A program made the position numbers and the translations under genes. From contig JAIXYF010000482.1 of assembly GCA_027490345.1 (NCBI GenBank), positions 1 through 12,729 of the forward strand: a DNA stretch of 12,729 nucleotides, in the 5' to 3' direction. This stretch comes from Novosphingobium sp. GTDB lineage: Bacteria > Pseudomonadota > Alphaproteobacteria > Sphingomonadales > Sphingomonadaceae. The notes beneath the pieces were generated by a model. That model had not been told where the DNA came from. It was given only the letters and a program-made list of their open reading frames with translations, and ran no database searches. Shown one piece after another: positions 1 through 8,281 of this stretch; position 1 is the stretch's first letter; each line of letters opens with the position of its first letter.

Positions 1-2
1 AC

Positions 3-617
3 CACGATTTTCACGAATACAAGGTGGCGGTGAAGGCCTCCGACGTGTTCCTCGCGGTCGCGGCCTACATGGGGCTGGCCGAAGCAGTCGATTGCCCGCT
101 GCATCTGGGCATTACCGAAGCGGGCGGCCTGATCGGCGGCACGGTCAAGTCCTCGATCGGCCTTGGCAACCTGCTCTGGGCGGGGATCGGCGATACGCTG
201 CGTGTTTCGCTTTCGGCGGAACCCGAAGAAGAAGTGCGCGTCGGCTTCGAGATCCTCAAGTCGCTCGGCCTGCGCACGCGCGGGGTGCGCGTCGTTTCGT
301 GCCCTTCCTGCGCGCGGCAGGGGTTCGACGTGATTCGCACGGTCGAAGCGCTGGAAAGCCGCCTCAGCCATATCAAGACGCCGATCTCGCTTTCGGTGCT
401 GGGCTGCGTGGTCAATGGCCCGGGTGAAGCGCGCGAGACCGACGTGGGCCTGACCGGCGGCGGCAACGGCAAGCACATGGTCTACCTTTCGGGCGTGACC
501 GACCACACCGTGCAGGACGAGGACATGCTGGAGCATATCGTGGCGCTGGTGGAAGCCAAGGCGGCCGAGATGGAAGCCGCCTCGACTGACGCGGGCAAGG
601 CTGAAGTCACCGCCTGA
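3..617 (+). CDS. ispG: 4-hydroxy-3-methylbut-2-en-1-yl diphosphate synthase, C-terminal part (5' end outside window)
   Basis: IspG (GcpE) reduces 2-C-methyl-D-erythritol 2,4-cyclodiphosphate to HMBPP in the MEP isoprenoid pathway, using a [4Fe-4S] cluster in the cytoplasm. The frame is open from base 3, so the gene starts upstream of the window; the GTG at 24 is internal. About 204 residues are visible. They match the family closely: VAVKASDVFLAV, HLGITEAGG, KSSIGLG and GIGDTLRVSLSAEP from the barrel domain, then the cluster-binding domain. The three cysteine ligands are present in SCPSCARQ (codons at 300 and 309) and LGCVVNGPGEA (codon at 405), with the glutamate ligand of NGPGE at 426. The tail after about 545 is alanine/glutamate rich and poorly conserved. 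The next gene starts 52 bp downstream with no clear terminator between. Identification is secure; only the 5' end is missing. Confidence 0.97.
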   Translation, partial: HDFHEYKVAVKASDVFLAVAAYMGLAEAVDCPLHLGITEAGGLIGGTVKSSIGLGNLLWAGIGDTLRVSLSAEPEEEVRVGFEILKSLGLRTRGVRVVSCPSCARQGFDVIRTVEALESRLSHIKTPISLSVLGCVVNGPGEARETDVGLTGGGNGKHMVYLSGVTDHTVQDEDMLEHIVALVEAKAAEMEAASTDAGKAEVTA

Positions 618-669
618 CGGGTGGTCTTGGGAATTTCCTAACCCCTTTTCGGGCACAAGGCGTTCCGTC

Positions 670-1191
670 ATGAACCGCTTCATCCTCATCGCCGGGCTGG
701 TGCTGATCGGCAGCGCGCTGCTCGCCCCCGGGCTCAAGGTCGAGTCAGGGGCGGCGGCCACCGCGCGGTCTGGCCCTGTTTCGCCGTGGAGCAAACAGGC
801 CGCTGCCCCGGCGCGCAGCGGATCCGCAGAGACTGTTGAAATCGCGCGCGACGGGCAGGGCCAGTTCCATCTCGACGTCGATGTAAACGGCCAAGCGGTG
901 CGCTTCCTCGTCGATACCGGTGCCGATGTTGTCGCGCTGACCGAGGACGATGCCGAACGGCTTGGTCTGAAGCCCGACGAATCGGCCTATCGCCCAATGC
1001 TGCAGACCGCTTCGGGCACGGGCATGGCCGCCCCGGTGGAGATTGACCGGCTGACCATCGGCGGGCGCGAACTTGTGGGGGTGGCAGCCGTGGTCGTGCA
1101 GGACCTGCCCGTCAGCCTGCTGGGGCAATCAGCCCTGCGGCAGCTGGGCAGCGTGACGCTGAAGGGTGACCGGCTGATCATTGCGGGGTAA
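670..1191 (+). CDS. Membrane-anchored retropepsin-like aspartic protease (TIGR02281 type)
   Basis: The 173-residue product starts with a hydrophobic segment (residues 4-20), probably an uncleaved anchor or signal peptide. A low-complexity Ala/Ser/Pro linker follows to about residue 55. The rest is a clan AA aspartic protease domain: FLVDTGADVVAL holds the single catalytic aspartate (D82), and SLLGQSALRQLG near 149-160 matches the hydrophobic-Gly motif that ends retropepsin folds. One DTGA motif per chain implies an active dimer, as in retroviral proteases. The likely site of action is the periplasmic face of the inner membrane. Substrates of this bacterial group are not known to me. The start at 670 is supported by AAGG at 657-660, nine bases upstream. 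It lies 52 bp after ispG and 34 bp before the GNAT gene, so co-transcription is plausible. Confidence 0.85.
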   Translation: MNRFILIAGLVLIGSALLAPGLKVESGAAATARSGPVSPWSKQAAAPARSGSAETVEIARDGQGQFHLDVDVNGQAVRFLVDTGADVVALTEDDAERLGLKPDESAYRPMLQTASGTGMAAPVEIDRLTIGGRELVGVAAVVVQDLPVSLLGQSALRQLGSVTLKGDRLIIAG

Positions 1192-1225
1192 GGGCCGCGA
1201 TCGTGTTTCCGTTGAAGGCCCGTAC

Positions 1226-1720
1226 ATGACGATTTCGATCCGTTCCGCCACACCTGATGATCTGCCCCTCATTGCCGACCTGATCCGCGCGCTCGCGGAC
1301 TATGAAAAGCTGCTGCACGAGGTGCGCTTTGACAATGAGGTGTTGCGCGCCAAGCTGTTTGGAGCGCGCCCTTATGCCGAAGTGATCATTGGCGAAGTGC
1401 ATGGCGCGGCGCAGGGCTTTGCGCTGTTTTTCCATAATTTCTCGACCTTCGAGGGCAAGCCCGGCGTCTATCTGGAAGACCTGTTCGTGCGGCCCGAGGC
1501 GCGGGGCAGCGGGCTGGGCAAGGCGCTGCTTGCGCGGCTGGCGGCCATCGCGGTGGAGCGGGATTGCGCGCGGCTCGAATGGTCGGTGCTCGACTGGAAC
1601 GAGCCTGCCATCGGTTTCTACAAGAAGCTGGGTGCGCGGATGATGGACGAATGGACGGTGATGCGCGTCGATGGTGCTGCTTTGGTGCAGCTTGGTGCAG
1701 AGGCTGGAAATGCCGTCTGA
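1226..1720 (+). CDS. GNAT family N-acetyltransferase, diamine/thialysine acetyltransferase-like
   Basis: A cytoplasmic acetyl-CoA-dependent N-acetyltransferase of 164 residues. The acetyl-CoA pyrophosphate loop is RGSGLG (residues 93-98), preceded by YLEDLFVRPE on beta-4. The C-terminal VLDWNEPAIGFYKKLGA contains the conserved Tyr132 that usually acts as general acid. The combination of the N-terminal DYEKL, an NFSTFEGKPGVYLED stretch and VLDWN-FYKKLGA is characteristic of the eukaryotic SSAT/thialysine acetyltransferase branch and its bacterial relatives. A polyamine or small amine substrate is therefore likely, but this is inferred. I chose ATG 1226 because GAAGG lies seven bases upstream (1214-1218) and the family pattern begins at MTISIRSATPDD. 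The frame also runs back to a TTG at 1181 that overlaps the protease gene, which is less likely. Confidence 0.88.
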   Translation: MTISIRSATPDDLPLIADLIRALADYEKLLHEVRFDNEVLRAKLFGARPYAEVIIGEVHGAAQGFALFFHNFSTFEGKPGVYLEDLFVRPEARGSGLGKALLARLAAIAVERDCARLEWSVLDWNEPAIGFYKKLGARMMDEWTVMRVDGAALVQLGAEAGNAV

Positions 1721-1740
1721 AACGCCGTAGAACTGCCTAT

Positions 1741-2364
1741 ATGACGGGACAAGTGGACAGGCGCGGGCTTCTGGCCGGAGCAGCAGCAGCGGTGGTTTCC
1801 GCAGTGGCCCCTGCGCGGGTTTTTGCCCAGCCCTATAGCATTCCCGAACAGCATCGCCGCATCCTGGGCGTCGCGCGCGAACAGGTGGCGCGGGCGGGCT
1901 CGGTGCTGTGGCGCACCGACATGGTTGGCGTGGCGGACTTTGCGCTCCCTTCGGCCATGCCCCGGTTCCATTTCGCCAATCTGGAAAAAGGCGAAGTCCG
2001 CTCGTTCCTGGTGGCGCATGGCCGGGGCTCTGATCCGGAGCACGACGGTTTTCTCAAGAGCTTCTCGAACGAGGTCGGCAGCCTTGCGACCTCACGCGGG
2101 GCGTTCATCACCTATGAATGGTACAAGGGCAAGTACGGCACCTCGATCCGGCTGGGTGGGATCGACCCGGAAAACAGCAATACGCTGGACCGCGCCATCG
2201 TGATGCATCCGGCCTGGTATGCGAACCCCGCCATGCTGGAAAAGTGGGGCAAGCTTGGCCGCAGCGATGGCTGCTTCGCCATGGCCGAGGCCGATTTCAA
2301 CGAAGCGTTGTGGCACCTGTCCGGCGGGCGGTTGCTCTATGCGGATCGTCTTGGGATCTACTGA
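1741..2364 (+). CDS. Murein L,D-transpeptidase catalytic-domain protein (YkuD_2 type) with Tat-like signal
   Basis: A 207-residue exported protein. The leader has a twin arginine (DRRGLLAG, residues 6-13), a hydrophobic Ala/Val core and a plausible VFA cleavage site after residue 29, which suggests Tat export to the periplasm. The mature part matches the YkuD_2 family: FHFANL, FLVAHGRGSDP, SNEVGSLATSRGAF, then AIVMHPAWY with His156 and GRSDGCFAM with Ser175 and the candidate nucleophile Cys178. L,D-transpeptidases form 3-3 peptidoglycan crosslinks or attach proteins to peptidoglycan; which applies here cannot be told. ATG 1741 is chosen because the signal peptide begins there, 20 bp after the GNAT stop. 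The ribosome-binding site is weak, so coupling to the upstream gene is possible. It converges on metH, with 18 bp between the stops. Confidence 0.88.
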   Translation: MTGQVDRRGLLAGAAAAVVSAVAPARVFAQPYSIPEQHRRILGVAREQVARAGSVLWRTDMVGVADFALPSAMPRFHFANLEKGEVRSFLVAHGRGSDPEHDGFLKSFSNEVGSLATSRGAFITYEWYKGKYGTSIRLGGIDPENSNTLDRAIVMHPAWYANPAMLEKWGKLGRSDGCFAMAEADFNEALWHLSGGRLLYADRLGIY

Positions 2365-2369
2365 ACTGC

Positions 2370-2382
2370 CGCCCGGCGGGCG
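2370..2382. other. Short GC hairpin between convergent stop codons
   Basis: The sequence CGCCC-GGC-GGGCG folds as a 5-bp stem with a 3-nt loop. It lies in the 18-bp gap between the L,D-transpeptidase stop (2362-2364) and the metH C-half stop (2383-2385). It is symmetric and could slow polymerase from either side, but there is no T-tract in either direction, so a functional intrinsic terminator is doubtful. Confidence 0.25.
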
Positions 2383-5031
<2,649 letters not shown>

Positions 5032-5043
5032 TTCGGGTTCCCG

Positions 5044-5063
5044 TTCCCCTTCAGGGGAGAGGG
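5044..5063. repeat. Intergenic inverted repeat, arm A (metH gap)
   Basis: This 20-nt arm is complementary to 5124-5142 except for one extra base, separated by 60 nt. The core is TTCAGGGGAGAGGG. In the met operon mRNA the two arms can pair into a stem of about 19 bp whose edge lies 12 nt upstream of the metH C-half start. Translated, this arm gives the SPEGERE-type peptide often seen as a spurious N-terminal extension in high-GC proteobacteria, which points to an interspersed DNA repeat rather than coding sequence. Confidence 0.75.
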
Positions 5064-5123
5064 CCGGGGAGAGAGGAGGCTCCCGCCGGCCATAAAAGGT
5101 TGGTATCAGGCTCATGCTCAGGC

Positions 5124-5142
5124 CCCTCTCCCCTGAAGGGAA
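5124..5142. repeat. Intergenic inverted repeat, arm B (metH gap)
   Basis: The arm reads CCCTCTCCCCTGAAGGGAA, the reverse complement of arm A at 5044-5063 minus one base. A 10-bp direct repeat, AGAGGGCCGG, also occurs next to both arms (5058-5067 and 5142-5151). The two copies therefore look like two insertions of the same short element in opposite orientation, or one element with two arms. It begins 13 bases after the end of the metH N-half gene in transcription order. Confidence 0.75.
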
Positions 5143-5155
5143 GAGGGCCGGAATG

Positions 5156-6214
5156 TCAGGCCATCACGAAGGGTTCGAGACCGGCCAGCGCCGTCGCCGT
5201 GCGGTGCTGCGGCAGCACGCGCGGGGGCAGGCCCTGCACCGAACGGGCAATGGCCGCGATGTGTTCGGGCGTCGAGCCGCAGCATCCGCCCAGCACATTG
5301 ACCTGCCCATGCTCGGCCCATTCGTGGACCAGACCGGCAGTGGTGGCGGGAAGCTCGTCATAGGCGCCGAGTTCGTTGGGCAACCCCGCGTTGGGGTAGA
5401 CCATGATGAGCGTATCGGCGATTTGCGACAGCGCGCGGACATGGGGGCGCAATTGCTGCGCGCCGAATGAGCAGTTGAGGCCGATGGTGACGGGGCGGGC
5501 GTGGCGCACGGCATACCAGAACGCCTCGACCGTATGGCCTGAGAGGTTGCGGCCCGAAAGATCGGTCAGCGTCATCGAAAGCATGATCGGCACTTCGCGG
5601 CCCAGCTGTGTTTCCAGCTTGCGCACAGCCATGATCGCGGCCTTGGCGTTGAGCGTATCGAACACGGTTTCGACAAGGATGAAATTCGCGCCGCCTTCGA
5701 CGAGGGCCTCGGCTTGTTCGCGGTAGACTTCAACGAGGAAGTCCCAGTCGATCTCGCGGAAGCCGGGATCGTTGACATCGGGCGAGAGCGAAAGCGTCTT
5801 GTTGGTCGGGCCGATGGCACCGGCGACAAACCTGGGGCGACCGTCATCCGCCTGGAATTCATCGGCGACCCGGCGCGCGAGCTTGGCGCTTTCGAGGTTG
5901 ATTTCGCGCACCAGATGTTCAGCGGCATAGTCGGCCTGGCTGATGCGGTTGGCCGAAAACGTGTTGGTTTCGGCAATATCCGCACCCGCCGCGAAATAGG
6001 CGCGGTGGATCGACTCGGGCACGTGGGGTGCCGTCAGCGCGAGGATATCGTTGTTGCCCTTCTGATCGCGCGCGAGGCCGAGCGTGCCGGCATAGTTGGC
6101 CTCGGTCAGCTTCCAGTTCTGGATTTCGGTGCCGAACGCGCCATCGGTGATGAGGATGCGGTCCTGCGCCTGTGCGAGCAGGGCCGTGCGGGCGGCGGAT
6201 GGGATCATGGTCAT
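5156..6214 (-). CDS. metH: Methionine synthase, N-terminal homocysteine-binding half (homocysteine S-methyltransferase domain)
   Basis: A 352-residue zinc-dependent homocysteine-binding barrel, equivalent to the first module of MetH. It binds and activates homocysteine and receives the methyl group from methylcobalamin held by the partner subunit. The zinc ligands are visible as Cys248 (GLNCSFG) and Cys311/Cys312 (GGCCGSTP). E. coli MetH uses Cys247, Cys310 and Cys311, so the register is nearly identical. Other signatures are LITDGAFGTEIQ, NTFSAN and AGAIGPTNKTLSLSP. The start ATG at 6214 overlaps the metF stop as ATGA, implying translational coupling; the open frame further upstream lies inside metF and is discounted. 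It ends in a clean TGA at 5156-5158, followed by 124 bp before the C-half gene. Both ends look natural, so this is a true gene split and not a frameshift. Confidence 0.95.
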   Translation of the reverse strand: MTMIPSAARTALLAQAQDRILITDGAFGTEIQNWKLTEANYAGTLGLARDQKGNNDILALTAPHVPESIHRAYFAAGADIAETNTFSANRISQADYAAEHLVREINLESAKLARRVADEFQADDGRPRFVAGAIGPTNKTLSLSPDVNDPGFREIDWDFLVEVYREQAEALVEGGANFILVETVFDTLNAKAAIMAVRKLETQLGREVPIMLSMTLTDLSGRNLSGHTVEAFWYAVRHARPVTIGLNCSFGAQQLRPHVRALSQIADTLIMVYPNAGLPNELGAYDELPATTAGLVHEWAEHGQVNVLGGCCGSTPEHIAAIARSVQGLPPRVLPQHRTATALAGLEPFVMA

Positions 6215-7152
6215 GCAGCTTTGTCCATCGATGAACGTTCGGGGCGCAGGCCGAGCAAGTGGCAGATCGCGTAAGAAAGCTCGGCGCGGTTGAGGGTGTA
6301 GAAGTGGAAATCGCGCACGCCGCCCGCATAAAGGCGGCGGCAGAATTCGGCGCAGACCGTGGCGGCTACCAACTGGCGTGAGGGCGGATGGTGATCGAGC
6401 CCTTCGAACAGGCCGTCCATCCACGCCGGGATCTGTGCACCGCAGGCAGCGGCGAACTTGCGCGTTTGCGCCACGTTGGAAACCGGCAGGATGCCCGGCA
6501 GCACCGGCGCGGTGATCCCGGCGGCGGCCAGCTTGTCGCGGAAGCGGAAGAAGATTTCCGGCTCGAAGCAGAACTGGCTGATCGCGCGCGTTGCCCCGGC
6601 ATCAAGCTTGCGCTTCAGGTTGTCGATATCGGCCGGCGCGCTGGCCGCATCGGGGTGCGTTTCAGGATAGGCCGAAACCGAGATTTCGAACGGCGCGATG
6701 GCTTTCAGCCCCGCCACGAGCTCGGCCGCGCTGGCATAGCCATCGGGATGCGGGGTGAACGGCACGCCCGGTGCGCCCATGTCTCCGCGCAAGGCGACGA
6801 TATGGCGCACGCCCGCTTCCCAATAGCTTTCCGCCACTTCGCGGATTTCGGCCTTGCTGGCATCGACGCAAGTAAGGTGCGCGGCGGCGGGCAGGCGCGC
6901 TTCCTTGATGATCCGCGCCACGGTGCCGTGCGTCCGGTCGCGCGTCGAGCCGCCCGCGCCATAGGTGACCGAGACGAAGCTGGGGCGCAGGGGGGCAAGC
7001 GTGGTGACGACTTCCCACAATTGCTCCATCAGCGGATCGGTGCGCGGGGGGAAGAATTCGAAGGAGACGCGGATATCGCCCGGAAGCCCTGCAAACAGCG
7101 GGGTATCGAGCGCGGTGCGGGCTTCGCGGAGCTGATCGAACGTGGTGGTCAT
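6211..7152 (-). CDS. metF: Methylenetetrahydrofolate reductase
   Basis: This FAD enzyme reduces 5,10-methylene-THF to 5-methyl-THF, the methyl donor for the MetH genes just downstream. The 313-residue product is close to the bacterial family length (about 300). Visible signatures are SFEFFPPRT with the catalytic glutamate E32, VTYGAGGSTRDRT (residues 62-74), HLTCVD (92-97), VALRGD with the flavin-site aspartate D124, and SQFCFEPEIFF. The start ATG at 7152 overlaps the stop of the regulator gene as ATGA, and its own stop overlaps the next start in the same way, so regulator, metF and the metH N-half appear translationally chained. No independent Shine-Dalgarno sequence stands out, in keeping with coupling. 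Confidence 0.97.
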   Translation of the reverse strand: MTTTFDQLREARTALDTPLFAGLPGDIRVSFEFFPPRTDPLMEQLWEVVTTLAPLRPSFVSVTYGAGGSTRDRTHGTVARIIKEARLPAAAHLTCVDASKAEIREVAESYWEAGVRHIVALRGDMGAPGVPFTPHPDGYASAAELVAGLKAIAPFEISVSAYPETHPDAASAPADIDNLKRKLDAGATRAISQFCFEPEIFFRFRDKLAAAGITAPVLPGILPVSNVAQTRKFAAACGAQIPAWMDGLFEGLDHHPPSRQLVAATVCAEFCRRLYAGGVRDFHFYTLNRAELSYAICHLLGLRPERSSMDKAA

Positions 7153-8177
7153 GCGTTTGCCAATCTTGGAAATTCGGAAACCGTGGCGCGTTCGGTGCGG
7201 CGCACGCCGGTCCAGATCTTGATGATGAGTTCGTGGCCCGGCAGCGCGCGGTCTCCAGCGGGATCGAACCCGGCAGCGGTGAGCAGGCCCGCGATTTGCG
7301 CATCGGAAAAACCAAGGCGCGCGTGGGCATGGGCGGTGCGCAGTTCTTCGCGGTCATGCGAGGCGAAATCGACGATCACGACCCGCCCGCCCGGCGCGGT
7401 GACGCGCGCGGCTTCGGCCAGCACGGCCTGCGGGGCCAGCGCATAGTGCAGCACTTGATGGAACAGCACCGTATCGAAACCCCCACCGATCCCGGCATCC
7501 ATTCCGGCATCGGCAAAGGGCAATTGCGCAAAATCGCCCTGGATCAGCGTGACATGCCCGGCAGGCAAGTGCTGCAGCCGGGTGCGGGCCAGGCGCAGCA
7601 TTTCCGGGCTCTTGTCCAGCCCGGTGAGGTGGCTGGCGCGCGCGGCGAACAGTTCGGCGATGCGGCCCGTGCCAGTGCCGACATCGAGCAGGCGGCCGAT
7701 CTGGCCGACAAGCATTTCATCCAGCGCGGCTTCGACCGGGCCATCGGCAATGTGGAGCGTGCGCAGCTTGTCCCATTCGGCGGCGTGGCGGGCGAAATAG
7801 TCTGCCGCGCTGGCTTCGCGCGCGGAACGAATGACGCCGAGGTGCTGGCGGTCTTCGGCGCACTGGGCCCCGAAATCGGCATCGGCAGCTTCGGCGCTGA
7901 CGAGCACGCGGGCAAGGGCGGTGCCCAGATCGGACAGCGGCGTATCGGGCGGGCCCGCCTCGTTCACCGCCGCGCGCAGAAACACCCAGCCGCCTTCGCG
8001 GCGGCGTTCGGCCAGGCCGGCATCGCAAAGGATCTTGATGTGGCGCGATACGCGGGGCTGGCTTTGGCCAAGCACTTGCGCGAGTTCGCCCACGGCAAGC
8101 TCCATGCTGGCCAGCAGCCGCATGATCCGCAGGCGGGTAGGATCGGCAAGGGCGCGCAAGGCTTCGAGCAACGACAT
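7149..8177 (-). CDS. ArsR-family regulator fused to a SAM-dependent methyltransferase domain
   Basis: A 342-residue two-domain protein. Residues 1-70 are an ArsR winged helix: ALADPTRLRIMRLL, ELAVGELAQVLGQSQPRVSRHIKIL (recognition helix about 38-50), LAERRREGGWVFLRA. The metal-binding CxC of metal sensors is absent; the only cysteines are C51 and C106. Residues about 125-322 form a class I methyltransferase: LLDVGTGTGR (163-172), acidic LTGLD (D188), GDFAQLPF (214-221) and a PGGRVVIVDF strand. Heading the metF-metH operon, it is likely an autoregulator sensing SAM or SAH, comparable in role to SahR-type ArsR proteins. Whether the methyltransferase domain catalyses or only binds ligand is unknown. 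I start at ATG 8177, where the ArsR homology begins. The frame extends to an ATG at 8288, but only by translating the operator palindromes. The start has no Shine-Dalgarno sequence. Confidence 0.9.
   Translation of the reverse strand: MSLLEALRALADPTRLRIMRLLASMELAVGELAQVLGQSQPRVSRHIKILCDAGLAERRREGGWVFLRAAVNEAGPPDTPLSDLGTALARVLVSAEAADADFGAQCAEDRQHLGVIRSAREASAADYFARHAAEWDKLRTLHIADGPVEAALDEMLVGQIGRLLDVGTGTGRIAELFAARASHLTGLDKSPEMLRLARTRLQHLPAGHVTLIQGDFAQLPFADAGMDAGIGGGFDTVLFHQVLHYALAPQAVLAEAARVTAPGGRVVIVDFASHDREELRTAHAHARLGFSDAQIAGLLTAAGFDPAGDRALPGHELIIKIWTGVRRTERATVSEFPRLANA
7488..7511. repeat. 12-bp imperfect tandem duplication inside the methyltransferase domain
   Basis: The two adjacent 12-mers GATCCCGGCATC and CATTCCGGCATC (top strand) match at 10 of 12 positions. 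On the coding strand they encode the DAGMDAGIGGG stretch at about residues 223-233. This lies between motif GDFAQLPF and the FDTVLF strand, where most class I methyltransferases have only a short turn. It looks like a slipped-strand in-frame insertion that lengthens a loop. Confidence 0.6.
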
Positions 8178-8185
8178 GAGGGAGG

Positions 8186-8213
8186 AATATAAAGCATTCT
8201 TTATATGATGCAA
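8186..8213 (-). promoter_or_regulatory. Candidate promoter of the regulator-metF-metH operon (leaderless)
   Basis: On the minus strand TTGCAT (8208-8213) is followed after 16 nt by TATATT (8186-8191). Transcription would begin roughly 6-8 nt further on, at or within one or two bases of the ATG at 8177. This agrees with the absence of a Shine-Dalgarno sequence: the bases just upstream of the ATG on this strand read CCTCCCTC. The spacer and -10 are covered by the palindrome at 8187-8206. The promoter is inferred from consensus matching only. Confidence 0.45.
8187..8206. promoter_or_regulatory. Operator-like perfect palindrome 1 (proximal)
   Basis: The arms ATATAAAG and CTTTATAT flank a 4-nt centre (CATT): 8+4+8 bp with perfect arms. 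The site lies 10 bp from the regulator start codon and overlaps the candidate -10 and spacer, the position of a classic repressor site. It shares its pattern, ATATAA(A/G)G-N4-C(T/C)TTATAT, with the site at 8216-8237. Its length and symmetry suit an ArsR-family dimer. The obvious binder is the protein encoded immediately downstream. Confidence 0.65.
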
Positions 8214-8215
8214 GA

Positions 8216-8237
8216 GATATAAGGATTTCCTTATATC
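8216..8237. promoter_or_regulatory. Operator-like perfect palindrome 2 (distal)
   Basis: The arms GATATAAGGA and TCCTTATATC flank a 2-nt centre (TT), giving a perfect 10-bp inverted repeat. Its inner pattern, ATATAAGG-N4-CCTTATAT, matches the proximal site. The two centres are 30 bp apart, close to three helical turns, so two bound dimers would sit on the same face of the DNA. It lies just upstream of the candidate -35 of the met operon and could also influence the divergent lipoprotein genes. Confidence 0.65.
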
Positions 8238-8281
8238 GTATAACAGTTTCCGGTGGAGGATTGCGGCCTCCTGATTGCAGT

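Noticed and set aside
6215..6424. N-terminal extension of metH-N into metF
   Set aside because: These codons lie inside the conserved metF 3' end in another frame; the ATGA overlap at 6214 gives the natural start.
7233..8192. 319-codon plus-strand frame opposite the ArsR-methyltransferase gene
   Set aside because: Composition is Gly/Ala/Arg/His-rich noise, with no motif, and it mirrors the codon pattern of the conserved gene on the other strand.
8255..8271. GGAGG...CCTCC small inverted repeat and nearby GCGGC...GCCGC in the divergent region
   Set aside because: Five-base stems of G and C are frequent by chance here, no T-tract follows, and the folds do not resemble a riboswitch or sRNA I know.
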